Shown here piece after piece: positions 43,099-52,586 of a stretch of DNA of 64,000 bases; the stretch's first letter is position 1; each line of letters starts with the position of its first letter. The notes beneath the pieces are model-generated. The model had not been told where the DNA came from and made no database searches. It was given only the letters and a program-made list of their open reading frames with translations. Where the stretch lies: positions 1,798,001 through 1,862,000 of the forward strand of contig NZ_VFPP01000001.1 in assembly GCF_006716745.1 (NCBI RefSeq), written 5' to 3'. Source of the DNA: Saccharothrix saharensis. Lineage in GTDB: Bacteria; Actinomycetota; Actinomycetes; Mycobacteriales; Pseudonocardiaceae. The position numbers and the translations under genes were made by a program.

Positions 43099-44052
43099 AT
43101 GGCGACCATCCACGACCGCTACGAGTTGCCGCCCGAGAAGGCGGCGCTGCACCGCCGTGCCGTCCGGCTGGAGTGGTGGACGATCGCGTTCTTCGTCGTG
43201 GCCATCGCGGCGCTGGCCATCGTGCTCGGCCAGTCGCAGGCCATGAAAGCCGCTTGGGTGGAGGACATCCTCGCCCTCGCGCCGCCGATCGCGTTCCTGG
43301 TCGCCAACCGCTACCGCAACCGGCCGCCCGACGAAGAACACCCCTACGGGCACCACCGCTCGGTGGCCATCGCCTTCCTCGCCTCCGCCCTGGCGCTGCT
43401 GGCGCTCGGCGGTTACATCCTGGTCGAGTCCGTGCTGCGGCTCGTGCAGGGCGAACGCCCGCCGATCGGCCTGATCGAGGTCTTCGGCCACACGATCTGG
43501 CTGGGCTGGCCGATGATCGCCGTCCTGCTGGCCACCATGGTCCCCGCGATCCTGCTCGGCCGCGCCAAGACGAAGCTTGCCGTGCAACTGCACGACAAGG
43601 TCCTGCACGCCGACGCCGAGATGAACCGCGCCGACTGGCTCACCGCGGGCGCCGCCGTCCTCGGCATCCTCGGCATCGGGGCGGGCCTGTGGTGGGCCGA
43701 CGCCGTCGCCGCGATCGTGATCTCCGCCGACATCGTCCGCGACGGCCTGCGCACCACCCGCACCGCCGTCGCCGACCTCATGGACCGGCGGCCCCGCACG
43801 GTGACCGACAACCGACCGCACCCCCTGCTCACCCGGCTCACCTCGCTCACCCTCGACCAGCCGTGGGTCGCCGACGCCTGGATCCGGCTGCGCGAGGAAG
43901 GCCACGTCTTCGTCGGCGAGATGCTCGTCGTGCCCGAACCGGACACCGACGACCTGGTCGAACGGCTCGCCGAACTGAGCCGGCTGCTGCGCGGGGCGGA
44001 CTGGCGGATGCACGACCTCGCCGTGGTACCGGTGCCCGAAATCCATCGGTGA
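43099..44052 (+). CDS. Cation diffusion facilitator (CDF) transporter
   Basis: 317-residue membrane protein with six helices. HPYGHHRSVAIAFLASA is the CDF motif between helices 2 and 3, and LHADAEMNRADWLTAGAAV holds the aspartates of the transport site in helix 5 (the first site pair is in VEDILALAPPIAF). The C-terminal cytoplasmic domain (about 225-315) has a ferredoxin-like pattern. It exports divalent metals (zinc, manganese, iron) in exchange for protons. ATG at 43099, one base after the lipoprotein stop, so likely cotranscribed. Metal specificity is not clear. Confidence 0.9.
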   Translation: MATIHDRYELPPEKAALHRRAVRLEWWTIAFFVVAIAALAIVLGQSQAMKAAWVEDILALAPPIAFLVANRYRNRPPDEEHPYGHHRSVAIAFLASALALLALGGYILVESVLRLVQGERPPIGLIEVFGHTIWLGWPMIAVLLATMVPAILLGRAKTKLAVQLHDKVLHADAEMNRADWLTAGAAVLGILGIGAGLWWADAVAAIVISADIVRDGLRTTRTAVADLMDRRPRTVTDNRPHPLLTRLTSLTLDQPWVADAWIRLREEGHVFVGEMLVVPEPDTDDLVERLAELSRLLRGADWRMHDLAVVPVPEIHR

Positions 44053-44133
44053 CACCATACCGCGAACCGCCGCGAGTCCGAAGTGGACGATGCCGGCGGA
44101 CCACGCGTTCGCCGGGTGCCGTCCGCGGGTGGT

Positions 44134-44592
44134 TCAGTCGGCCGGCACCGCGCCCGGGTGCTCCGACGGGCGGGCCAGGACGGCCCACACGGTCTTGCCG
44201 ACCGCGTTGCGGACGGCTCCCCACCGACGGCACAGCCGGTCCACGAGGAGCAGTCCCCGACCACGCGTCACCCGCACCGACGACCGGCCGATCACCGGTA
44301 CCCGAGGTGACAGGTCCGTCACCTCGACGCGGATCAGGTTGCGGGTGCGCCGCAGCCGCACGTGCAAGGGGTGTTGACCGTGCTCATAGGCGTTGGTCAC
44401 CAGCTCGGACACCACCAACTTCGCGTCGGCGACCTCCTCGTCGGTCAGGTCGGCCAGGACATCACCGGTCCACCTCCTGACCTCGGCCAACCGGGGCATG
44501 TCGCCCGCCAGTTCGAGCACTTCGGCGTCCGCCGGCTCGCCGGGTCGGATTCGGCGTCTGGCCGGGTCCGGGGCGTCCGCACCGTCGATCAT
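44134..44592 (-). CDS. RsbW-type ATP-binding anti-sigma kinase-like protein
   Basis: 152 residues. HATPase_c_2 motifs: LVVSELVTNAYEHG (N-box), RVEVTDLSPR, VTRGRGLLLVDRLCRRWG, GKTVWAVLARP. The N-terminal 30 residues are Pro/Asp/Arg-rich and absent in the paralogue at 33944-34354; the shared core (AxVRRW...VLADLT, LRR, RGRGL, GKTVWA) is clearly alike. Candidate partner for STAS-domain proteins. Convergent with the CDF gene. A GGGTAC motif upstream may be a sigma-B type promoter. The 278 bases between this gene and 44871 hold no other gene. Confidence 0.87.
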   Translation of the reverse strand: MIDGADAPDPARRRIRPGEPADAEVLELAGDMPRLAEVRRWTGDVLADLTDEEVADAKLVVSELVTNAYEHGQHPLHVRLRRTRNLIRVEVTDLSPRVPVIGRSSVRVTRGRGLLLVDRLCRRWGAVRNAVGKTVWAVLARPSEHPGAVPAD

Positions 44593-44870
44593 GTTCGTCC
44601 TCCCGAAGACGTCGAGCGTGGTGTCCGGGTACCCTCGCGGCCCGCGGCCGACACCCGCCGCTGATCACTCGATGCGGTTCACCCCGCCCAACCGGTCCGA
44701 GGAGTCGACCTCGACCCGGTCGCGCCCGCGGCGCGCGACGGCACCAGCCGGAGCGGGGCGCAACCGCCTGACGGCGGTAATCACGGGTTGGTCAGGGGGC
44801 TGAACGAATGATTGCCGGCTAATCCGCGTGCCACCACGATGAGGACAGGCCGAACGCGAAGGGGTCCTCG

Positions 44871-45341
44871 GTGGGGCGATACCGGTTGCACGTCAACGGT
44901 GAGCGGCGTGAGGTGGACCTGCCCGCGCAGACGCCGTTGTTGTGGGCGTTGCGGGAGCAGTTGGGCCTGCTCGGCCCGAAGTACGGCTGCGGGGTCGGCG
45001 CGTGCGGCGCTTGCACGTCTCTTGTGGACGGTCGGGCGGCGCGGCCGTGCGTGACGTCCGTCGAAGAGGCGCGGGGCAAGCGCATCACCACCATCGAAGG
45101 GCTGTCCGAGGACGGCGACCACCCGGTGCAGCGCGCCTGGCTGGAGCTGGACGTCGCGCAGTGCGGCTACTGCCAGCCCGGCCAGATCATGGCGACCGTC
45201 GCGCTGCTGGCGACCAACCCCGACCCGGACGACGCCGAGATCGACGCGGCGCTGCGCGACAACGTGTGCCGCTGCGGCACGTACACGCGGGTGCGCGCGG
45301 CCGTGAAGCGGGCCGCCCGGTTGAAGCGGGGCGAGCGGTGA
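44871..45341 (+). CDS. [2Fe-2S] small subunit of a molybdenum hydroxylase (IorA type)
   Basis: 156 residues. The N-terminal plant-type ferredoxin cluster motif is CGVGACGAC plus a cysteine 11 residues on (residues about 42-65); the second cluster is CGYCQPGQIM and NVCRCGTYTRVR. These eight cysteines place two [2Fe-2S] centres, as in the small subunit of isoquinoline 1-oxidoreductase and aldehyde oxidoreductases. GTG at 44871; stop overlaps the large-subunit start by four bases. No FAD subunit is present, which is normal for the two-subunit, cytochrome-linked type. Confidence 0.92.
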   Translation: MGRYRLHVNGERREVDLPAQTPLLWALREQLGLLGPKYGCGVGACGACTSLVDGRAARPCVTSVEEARGKRITTIEGLSEDGDHPVQRAWLELDVAQCGYCQPGQIMATVALLATNPDPDDAEIDAALRDNVCRCGTYTRVRAAVKRAARLKRGER

Positions 45342-47353
45342 GGATCAGCAGGCGGACGTTCCTCGGCGGTGTCCTGGTCGTGTCGGTGCCCGTGGCGCTG
45401 CCCGGTTCGGCGCAGGCGGCCGAGGAGTTCGCGCCCAACGTCTTCGTCCGGGTGGACGAGCACGGCCGGATCACCGCGACCGCACCCAAACCCGACTCCG
45501 GGCAAGGGGTGCGGACCGTGGTCGCGCTGCTGGTCGCCGAGGAGCTGATGGTCGGGCCCGGTGACGTCCGGGTGGAGCAGGCGCACGGTGACACGGCCCG
45601 GTTCGGGTCGCAGGGCGTCGGCAACTCGTTCTCCGCGCGGCAGCTCCACGAGCCGATCCGCCGGGCCGCCGCGACCGCCCGGTGCCTGCTGGTCGCGGCC
45701 GCCGCCCGGCGGTGGGGCGTGCCGGTCGAGGAGTGCGCGGCGCGCGACGGCACGGTCCGCCACGGGCGGCGCGTGCTGCGGTACGGGGCCCTGGTGGGGG
45801 ACGCGGCGGCGCTGGACCCGGCGACCGTGCCGGTGGTGTTGACCCCGCCGGAGCGGTGGCGGCTGCTGGGTCGCACGAAGGCGGGCCGCGTGGACGCCAA
45901 GGCGATCGTCACCGGCAAGGCTCGGTACGGCATCGACAGCCGTCCGCCGGGCGCGCTGGTCGCCGTCGTGCTCCGGCCGCCGTGGATCGGCGCGGTGGTC
46001 GACTCGGTCGACGACGGCGCCGCGCGGGCGGTGCCGGGCGTGGTGGCCGTGACGGCCCTGGACCCGGCGACGTCCGGCCAGGGCGGGGTGGCGGTGATCG
46101 CGCGGTCGGTGCCGGAGGCGCTGCGCGGCCGGGAGGCGTTGCGCGTGACCTGGCGCGGCGGCACGCCGACCGCCGACAGCAGGCAGTGGCTCGCGGACCT
46201 GGAGACGGCGCTGCCCGCCGTGCCGACCGCGCCCGGCCCGATCGCCTTCGCGGCGACCTACAAGCTGCCGCTGCTGGCGCACGCGCCGATGGAGCCGATG
46301 AACGCCACGGCGCACCTCGCCGACACCGGCCTGACCGTGTGGACGCCGACGCAGGACCCCGGCACGCTGCGGGCGATGCTGGCCGGGCAGCTCGGGCTGG
46401 ACCAGGCCGACGTCCGGGTCGAGGCGACGCTGGCGGGTGGCGCGTTCGGCCGGCGCATCGAGCCCGACCCGGTGCTGGAGGCCGTCGCCTGCTCGCGCGT
46501 GGCGGGCGCGCCGGTGAGCGTGCTGTGGACCCGGGACGACGACATGCGGCACGACTCGTACCGGCCGATGTCGGTGCACCGGCTGTCCGCGGTGGTCGAC
46601 GCGGACGGCGTGCCGACGTGGCGGGCGCACGGGGTCGCGACCTGGCCGTTGAACATCTTCCCGTTCTTCAACAACCCCGCGATCGTCAAGGCGAGCGGCG
46701 ACCACTTCCCGTACACCGTGCCCGGACAGGTGGACGTGGCGCTGCGGGACGCGCCGCTGCGCACCGGGTTCTGGCGCGCCGTCTACGCCGGGCACTTCCA
46801 GTACGCCGAGGAGTGCTTCCTGTCCGCGCTGGGCCACCGCGCCGGGCTCGACCAGGTGGACCTGCGGCGCCGGCTGCTGCCCGCCGACTCGCGGCTGCGC
46901 CGGGTGCTGGACGCGGCGGCGTCGCGGGCGGGTGCCGTGCCGCGCGGTTCGACCCGGGGTGTCGCGTGCCACGACGACTACGGCTCGGTGATCGCGGTGA
47001 TCGCGGACAGCGTCGACGGCCGGGTCCGCCGCGTCACGGCGGCCGTGGACGTGGGCCCGGTGCTGCACCCGTCCGGGGTGCGGGCGCAGGTCGAGGGCGG
47101 CGTGATGGACGCGCTGTCGACCGTGTCGGGCGCGCAGATCACCGTGCGGGACGGACGGGTCGTCCAGTCGTCGTTCCGGGACTACGCGTGGGCCCGCATC
47201 GACCAGGCACCGGACGTGGACGTCGTGCTGGTGACGTCGGACGCGCCGATCGGCGGTTTGGGCGAGCTGGCCTACCCGCCGGCGGCGGCGGCGATCGCGT
47301 CCGCCACCGGGCGGCCCGTCGCCGGCATGCCGGTGGGCGTCGAGGTGGGCTGA
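45338..47353 (+). CDS. Molybdopterin large subunit of a molybdenum hydroxylase (IorB type)
   Basis: 671 residues. A Tat signal (RRTFLGG followed by a hydrophobic stretch and AQA, residues 1-28) predicts export of the complex with its small subunit. Family motifs: PDSGQGVRTVVALLVAEEL, ATYKLPLLAHAPMEPMNAT, GGAFGRRIEPD, RTGFWRAVYAGHFQ and, near the end, GGLGELAYPPAAAA with the active-site glutamate. Such enzymes hydroxylate N-heterocycles or oxidise aldehydes, taking oxygen from water. It is slightly shorter than many homologues. Substrate unknown; molybdenum-insertion genes (XdhC type) are not in the window. Confidence 0.9.
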   Translation: MRISRRTFLGGVLVVSVPVALPGSAQAAEEFAPNVFVRVDEHGRITATAPKPDSGQGVRTVVALLVAEELMVGPGDVRVEQAHGDTARFGSQGVGNSFSARQLHEPIRRAAATARCLLVAAAARRWGVPVEECAARDGTVRHGRRVLRYGALVGDAAALDPATVPVVLTPPERWRLLGRTKAGRVDAKAIVTGKARYGIDSRPPGALVAVVLRPPWIGAVVDSVDDGAARAVPGVVAVTALDPATSGQGGVAVIARSVPEALRGREALRVTWRGGTPTADSRQWLADLETALPAVPTAPGPIAFAATYKLPLLAHAPMEPMNATAHLADTGLTVWTPTQDPGTLRAMLAGQLGLDQADVRVEATLAGGAFGRRIEPDPVLEAVACSRVAGAPVSVLWTRDDDMRHDSYRPMSVHRLSAVVDADGVPTWRAHGVATWPLNIFPFFNNPAIVKASGDHFPYTVPGQVDVALRDAPLRTGFWRAVYAGHFQYAEECFLSALGHRAGLDQVDLRRRLLPADSRLRRVLDAAASRAGAVPRGSTRGVACHDDYGSVIAVIADSVDGRVRRVTAAVDVGPVLHPSGVRAQVEGGVMDALSTVSGAQITVRDGRVVQSSFRDYAWARIDQAPDVDVVLVTSDAPIGGLGELAYPPAAAAIASATGRPVAGMPVGVEVG

Positions 47354-47467
47354 GGGAATCCGGCGGTGCGCGCGAGTGGAACGTCCCGGCGGGCGGCGTC
47401 GGGTTCGTGACGCGGTTCGGCGCGCGGCGCGACCCCGCCCGCTGTCCGGTGCGGCGGGCGGGCGGGC

Positions 47468-47696
47468 GTGCTCGATCACCGGGAGACCTGGAGGAGCCCA
47501 ACGGAGACGCTGGAGGGCGAGCGCCCGGGCCGGCGATTCGTCGGTGACGACGGCGCCGGCGGGCGGTTCGCGTTCGACCTGACCCGTGCCCCGGCGGCGT
47601 GCTGCTGCTGGCCGGCGCGGCGGGGGACGCCGTCGAGGTGGATCGGACGCCGAGGCGTTCATCGCGCGGGTGGTGGCCGGCGAGGCGTTGCGGTGA
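47468..47696 (+). pseudogene. Possible SUKH (SMI1/KNR4-like) immunity-protein remnant
   Basis: A short reading, broken by two frameshifts, whose pieces read RFVGDDGAGGRFAFDL, then GGVLLLAGAAGDAVEVDR, then AEAFIARVVAGEAL before a TGA. The order and spacing resemble the C-terminal half of SUKH-domain proteins, which act as immunity proteins against nuclease toxins. Evidence is weak. The rest of the 530 bases between the hydroxylase and the subtilase (47354-47467, 47697-47886) shows nothing recognisable. Confidence 0.3.
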
Positions 47697-47886
47697 TCAC
47701 GCGCACGAGCCGCCGATGGTGCATTCGGGTGGCCGAACACCCTGCCAACAGACGCTGACCGCGCGGGGCCGGGATGGCTAGCGTCGAGGCCGTTGGGGGC
47801 TTCGTCACTTCCGGTCCACCGCCACCGCGGGTCTGCGACGCCCCCCGGAGTGCGCGATCCACGCGCACCGGATTCGGGAGGTACGC

Positions 47887-50800
47887 GTGTTCAGACCACG
47901 AAAGCGCGGCAGAGCTCTGGGAGCGCTCCTGGTCGCGGCGGGGCTGCTCTCCGCGCCGGTCACCGGGGTCGCCGGCGCGGAACCGGGGGCGGCGACCGCT
48001 CGAGCCGCCGGGGCCGAGCCGGGCGGGTCCGCCGCTTCCTCGGCCGTCGATCCCCGACCGCGCACCGTCACGCTCGTCACCGGTGACCGGGTCGTGGTGG
48101 CGGGCGAGGCGGTCGGGTCGTTCCAGCCCGCGCCCGGCCGCGACCGGATCACGTTCCAGTCCACCCACCGCGACGGGCGGCTCAGCGTCGTCCCCGAGGA
48201 CGCGCTCAAGGGCGTCGCCTCGGGCAGGCTCGACCCGCGCCTGTTCGACGTGACCGGCCTGATCGAAGCCGGCTACGACGACGCCCGCAGCGACCACGTG
48301 CCGCTGATCGTCACCGGCACGCCCACCACCGGCCTGCGCTCCGCCCGCGCCCTGCCCGGCGCGCTGGCCGTGCGAGCGCCCAAGGCCGACGCCGCCGCGA
48401 CGTTCCGGGACCTGCTCGCCGACCCCGGCGTGACGAAGGTCTGGCTGGACGCCGTGCTGCGCCCCACCCTCGACCGCTCCACCGCCCAGATCGGCGCGCC
48501 CACCGCGTGGCGGTCCGGCCTGACCGGCAAGGGCGTGAAGGTCGCCGTGCTCGACGGCGGGGTCGACGGCGGGCACCCCGACCTGCGCGGCAAGGAGGTC
48601 GGCGAGCGCAACTTCACCGACGAGCCCGACGCCACCGACCGGACCGGCCACGGCACGCACGTCGCCGCCACCATCGCCAGTGGCGACCGGACCTACCGGG
48701 GTGTCGCGCCCGACGCCCGCATCCTCGACGGCAAGGTGTGCGGCCTCAACGGCTGCCCCGAGTCCGCGATCCTGGCCGGCGTGCAGTGGGCCGTCGACGA
48801 GGGAGCCGACGTCGTCAACCTCAGCCTCGGCGGCTACGACTCCCCCGGCGTCGACCCGCTGGAGGACGCGATCAACCAGCTGTCGGCGAAGACCGGCACG
48901 CTGTTCGTCGTCGCGGCGGGCAACGGCGGGCGGTCGAAGTCGATCGACTCACCCGGCAGCGCGGACGCCGCGCTCACCGTCGGCGCGGTCCGGCACGACG
49001 ACGACCTCGCCCACTTCTCCAGCCGAGGTCCCCGCATCGGCGACGACGCGGTGAAGCCCGACATCACCGCGCCCGGCGTGAACATCGTCGCCGCGAAGGC
49101 CGCCGAGGGCGTCCTGGGCACGCCGGTCGGCCGCCGGCACACCGCCCTGTCCGGCACCTCGATGGCCACCCCGCACGTCGCGGGCGCGGCCGCCCTGCTC
49201 GTCCAGCGCCACCCGGACTGGACCGGGGCGCAGCTCAAGGCCGCGCTCATGGCGTCGGCCAAGCCGAACCCGGCGCTGGGCGTGTTCGAGCAGGGCGCGG
49301 GCCGGGTCGACCTCACCCGCGCGATCACGGCCACGGTCGGCGCGGAGCCGGTCAGCGTGACGTTCGAGGAGCAGCGGTGGCCGCACCACGACGACGCGCC
49401 GGTCACCAGGACCGTCACCTACCGCAACAGCGGCCCGGAGCCGGTCAGCTTCGACCTCACCGCCGAGCTGCGCGGCCCGCGCGGCACCCCGCCGGCGGGT
49501 CTGATCACTGTCGACCCCGCGCACGTCACCGTGCCCGCAGGCGGCACGGCCGCGGTCGCGGTCACCGCGGACACGAGGGTCGGCGACGTGGACGGCGTCT
49601 TCTCCGGCGTGCTGGTCGGCGGGCCGACGCGCGTGCCGGTCAGCCTCGCCCGCGAGGTCGAGAGCTACGACATCGCGCTGGAGCACGTCGGCGCCGACGG
49701 CAACCCGGCGCTGGACAACTCGATCGCGCTCGTCGGCATGGACAACGACGTCTACGAGACCTTGTACGGCCCCGACGGCACCGCGACCGCGCGCGTGCCC
49801 AAGGGCGAGTACATGGCGCGCACGGTCATCCGAAGCTGGCCCAAGACGTGGGTGCTGGCCCGGCCGACGCTGCCCGTGGACGCCGACCACACCCGGTACA
49901 CCTTCGACGCCCGGGTGGCCGAGCCGCTGAGCGTCACCGCGCCCGACCCGACCGCGATGCCGATGATCGGCGACATCAACGTCTCCCGGGTGCTCAACGG
50001 CCGGCGCGTCGTGCTCAACACCGCGTTCATCGGCGGCTACGGCGACATGGCGATCGGTCACGTCGGCCCGACCCTGACCGACGACGAGCTGACCGTCTCG
50101 TTCGGCGCGCAGTTCCAGAGCCCGCCCGTGGACGGGACGCCGACGCACTACCGGTTCCGCTGGATGGAGCAGGGTGCGGTGCCCACCGGGTACACCCGCG
50201 CGCCGACCCTGGACGAGCTGACCGAGGTGCGCACCTCGTTCGCGCCCGGCCCGGCCGACCGCCAGTACCTGCACAGCGGCAACGCGAGCCCGCCGGACGG
50301 CTCGGGCGGCTGGTCGGTGGGCCTGCCGGTGCCCTCGGGCGGCGCGGTGGTCGACCGGATCACGCCCGACCGGCTCACCTGGAGCTGGGGTTTCCAGCGG
50401 CTCTCGCCGCAGTACCGGACCGAGGCCGACTACTCGTCGTTCAACCGCCGGTACCGGCTGGGCGAGCGGTACGACGAGCGGTTCGTGTACCCGGTGCTCG
50501 GACCGGGCCTGGCCGGGTACTCGGCCACCTACCTCGGCCTGCACGAGGACCGGGTGACCGCGCAGGTGCCGCTGATCAACGACCGGGACGGCCACCTCGG
50601 CCGCGGCGACTACGCGTCGGCGCGCACCTCGGTGTACCGGGACGGGCGGCTGGTCGGCCAGGTGCGCGACCAGTGGGGCGAGTTCACCGTGCCCGAGGGC
50701 GCGGGCCGCTACCGGGTCGAGCACGACCTCGTCCGCGATCCGGCGGCGCACGAGCTGACCACGCGGGTCAGCGGTGCGTGGTCGTTCGACATGGCGACCC

Positions 50801-51135
50801 TGCCGGACGGCCAGGGCCGACGGTTGCCGCTCTCGGTGGTCCGCTTCACGCCGCGGCTCGACGCGTCCGGCGCCGCACCGGCCGGACGCCTGCTCAGCGT
50901 GCCGCTGACCGTGGAGCAGCAGGACGGCGCGGACAACGGCGAGGTGGGCCAGGTCCGGGTCGACGTGTCGTTCGACGACGGCAGGAGCTGGCGGCGGGTG
51001 CCCGTCGCGGGCGGGGCTGCGTTGGTGCGGCACCCGGACGCGGCCGGTTACGCGTCCCTGCGGGCGTCCGGCGCGGACAGCGACGGCAACACGTTCGAGC
51101 ACACGGTGATCCGCGCGTACAGGATCACCCGGTAG
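47887..51135 (+). CDS. Large secreted S8 subtilisin-like protease
   Basis: 1082 residues. Signal peptide 1-31, a propeptide-like region to about 200, then the S8 domain (205-475) with the triad Asp223 (VAVLDGGVDG), His255 (GHGTHVA) and Ser425 (LSGTSMATPHVAG) and the oxyanion Asn in VVAAGNGG. The remaining 600 residues are beta-rich modules (PVTRTVTYRNSGPEPVSF as an Fn3-like start, DGRSWRRVPV near the end). Actinomycete secreted proteases of this layout are common. GTG at 47887. A terminator at 51152-51174 follows. An SSI-type inhibitor is encoded 1.5 kb downstream. Confidence 0.93.
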   Translation: MFRPRKRGRALGALLVAAGLLSAPVTGVAGAEPGAATARAAGAEPGGSAASSAVDPRPRTVTLVTGDRVVVAGEAVGSFQPAPGRDRITFQSTHRDGRLSVVPEDALKGVASGRLDPRLFDVTGLIEAGYDDARSDHVPLIVTGTPTTGLRSARALPGALAVRAPKADAAATFRDLLADPGVTKVWLDAVLRPTLDRSTAQIGAPTAWRSGLTGKGVKVAVLDGGVDGGHPDLRGKEVGERNFTDEPDATDRTGHGTHVAATIASGDRTYRGVAPDARILDGKVCGLNGCPESAILAGVQWAVDEGADVVNLSLGGYDSPGVDPLEDAINQLSAKTGTLFVVAAGNGGRSKSIDSPGSADAALTVGAVRHDDDLAHFSSRGPRIGDDAVKPDITAPGVNIVAAKAAEGVLGTPVGRRHTALSGTSMATPHVAGAAALLVQRHPDWTGAQLKAALMASAKPNPALGVFEQGAGRVDLTRAITATVGAEPVSVTFEEQRWPHHDDAPVTRTVTYRNSGPEPVSFDLTAELRGPRGTPPAGLITVDPAHVTVPAGGTAAVAVTADTRVGDVDGVFSGVLVGGPTRVPVSLAREVESYDIALEHVGADGNPALDNSIALVGMDNDVYETLYGPDGTATARVPKGEYMARTVIRSWPKTWVLARPTLPVDADHTRYTFDARVAEPLSVTAPDPTAMPMIGDINVSRVLNGRRVVLNTAFIGGYGDMAIGHVGPTLTDDELTVSFGAQFQSPPVDGTPTHYRFRWMEQGAVPTGYTRAPTLDELTEVRTSFAPGPADRQYLHSGNASPPDGSGGWSVGLPVPSGGAVVDRITPDRLTWSWGFQRLSPQYRTEADYSSFNRRYRLGERYDERFVYPVLGPGLAGYSATYLGLHEDRVTAQVPLINDRDGHLGRGDYASARTSVYRDGRLVGQVRDQWGEFTVPEGAGRYRVEHDLVRDPAAHELTTRVSGAWSFDMATLPDGQGRRLPLSVVRFTPRLDASGAAPAGRLLSVPLTVEQQDGADNGEVGQVRVDVSFDDGRSWRRVPVAGGAALVRHPDAAGYASLRASGADSDGNTFEHTVIRAYRITR

Positions 51136-51151
51136 CGGGGCGGGCGCTGGT

Positions 51152-51174
51152 GCCCCGGGCCGTCGGTCCGGGGC
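51152..51174. terminator. Bidirectional hairpin terminator
   Basis: GCCCCGG and CCGGGGC arms with a nine-base loop, in the 40-base gap between two convergent stop codons. No U-tract. Confidence 0.6.
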
Positions 51175-51175
51175 G

Positions 51176-52483
51176 TCAGCCCCGCCGCCTGCGCGTGACC
51201 AGGACCAGCGTCGTGCTGCCCGCGATCAGCAGCAGGCCGGCGGTCAGCACGGCGGGGCCGACGTTCGCGCCGGTACCGGCCAGGTGCTCGTGGTGCCCGC
51301 CCGGGTGAGTGGCTGTCGGTGCGGTGGTGACGCCGGTGGTCGACGTGATCGTCCGGGTCGCGGTGCTGGTGGTGCTGGTGGTCGGCTCGGTCGTGGCGGT
51401 GGTCGTGCTGGTGGCGCTGGTTGTTGTCGTGGTGGCCGTCGTGGTCGTGGGGATGGCGCACGAGGGCAGGTCGCCGGTGAACGGGTACGCGTGGAACTCG
51501 TTGCCCGTGCCGCCGCCCGTGCCGCCGTGGGTGAGCGAGCCGGTGGTGAAGAAGCGGCCGGCCAGGCCGGGCACGGTCACCGTCGTCGTGCTCGCCGGGT
51601 TGCCGACCAGCACGCTGCCCTGGAACTGGGCCGTACCGGCGATCTCGGCCGCGGTGGCGTCCGGGAAGTTCCACAGCAGCCGCTCGCGCATCCGGTTGAG
51701 CTGCCCCTCGTCGGTCAGCTCGCCGGTGTAGGTCACGATCCGGCGGGCCGCGCCCACCAGGTTCACCAGCACCGTCGCGCCGTCCGGCACGCCCTCGAAC
51801 ACCAACCCCTGCTGGCCGCCGGTCGCGCCGGCCAGGTCGAAGTCGACGGTGAACACCTGGAGCGCCGAGGTGCCGTCGCCGGTGAACAGGGTCTGATAAC
51901 CCTGGTTGACCGCGGTCCCGGTCACGGCCGCCGCCGCGTAGCACGTGCTCGCCGCGCTCAGCTGGGCGGACAGGCCCGCGTACGGGGTGAAGGCGGCGGG
52001 GTCGGGCTGGTCGACACCGGTGATCGCGCCGGTCAGCGGTCCCGCGTGGCGCACCACGCCGCCCTCGGCGAGCAGGGCCTGGCCGGGCGCGACGGTGACC
52101 GCGCCGCCGGTGACCAGGAAGTCCGACCCGTCCGGCGGCGGCACGCGGGAGCCGACGCCGACGATGCCGACGTTGTAGACCGAGGACGCGCCCGCCGCCT
52201 TGGCCAGGTCGAAGTCGCCGCCCACGACGATCCGCCCCTCGGCCTCGGCCGCGCTCTGCCGGACCAGGAAGTCGCCGCCGACGAAGACGTTCACCGCCTC
52301 GTCGCGCCCGGCGAACGCGCCGTTGTGCACGGGCGGGAACCCGGGCGGGCACTGCGCGCCCAGGCACGGCCCGAGCCCGCCGGGCAGCGGGTCGGCGACA
52401 CCGACGCCGTGCAGCGCGACGACCGCGAGCAGCGCCGTCGCGCCGACGACTCCGAGCAGGTGGGTCCGGGCCATGCGGTCCAT
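51176..52483 (-). CDS. Surface protein with choice-of-anchor A domain and LAxTG sortase signal
   Basis: 435 residues. Signal peptide 1-30; a choice-of-anchor A type domain at about 45-340 ([55 protein letters not shown]); a Thr/Ser linker of about 50 residues; and the C-terminal cell-wall sorting signal LAGTG, one hydrophobic helix and RRRRG. LAxTG is the class E sortase motif of high-GC Gram-positives. ATG 52483 (or 52474). Proteins with this domain are adhesive or matrix-like surface proteins. No sortase is encoded in the window. Confidence 0.88.
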   Translation of the reverse strand: MDRMARTHLLGVVGATALLAVVALHGVGVADPLPGGLGPCLGAQCPPGFPPVHNGAFAGRDEAVNVFVGGDFLVRQSAAEAEGRIVVGGDFDLAKAAGASSVYNVGIVGVGSRVPPPDGSDFLVTGGAVTVAPGQALLAEGGVVRHAGPLTGAITGVDQPDPAAFTPYAGLSAQLSAASTCYAAAAVTGTAVNQGYQTLFTGDGTSALQVFTVDFDLAGATGGQQGLVFEGVPDGATVLVNLVGAARRIVTYTGELTDEGQLNRMRERLLWNFPDATAAEIAGTAQFQGSVLVGNPASTTTVTVPGLAGRFFTTGSLTHGGTGGGTGNEFHAYPFTGDLPSCAIPTTTTATTTTTSATSTTTATTEPTTSTTSTATRTITSTTGVTTAPTATHPGGHHEHLAGTGANVGPAVLTAGLLLIAGSTTLVLVTRRRRG

Positions 52484-52586
52484 GCTCGGCGACCGGGCCG
52501 GCTCCGCACGGCGAAACCCCGGTGGCTGACCGCACGGGGTGATGAACGGCCCCCGACGGGGTGAAGAACCCAGCCGGGGTGGGACT

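Noticed and set aside
47918-47931. TGGGAGCGCTCCTG, close to a CelR/CebR box
   Set aside because: It is inside the signal-peptide coding region of the subtilase and differs at two positions; probably chance from Gly-Ala-Leu codons.
51300-51480. Repetitive GGT/GTC-rich stretch
   Set aside because: It encodes the Thr/Ser linker of the surface protein, not a separate repeat element.
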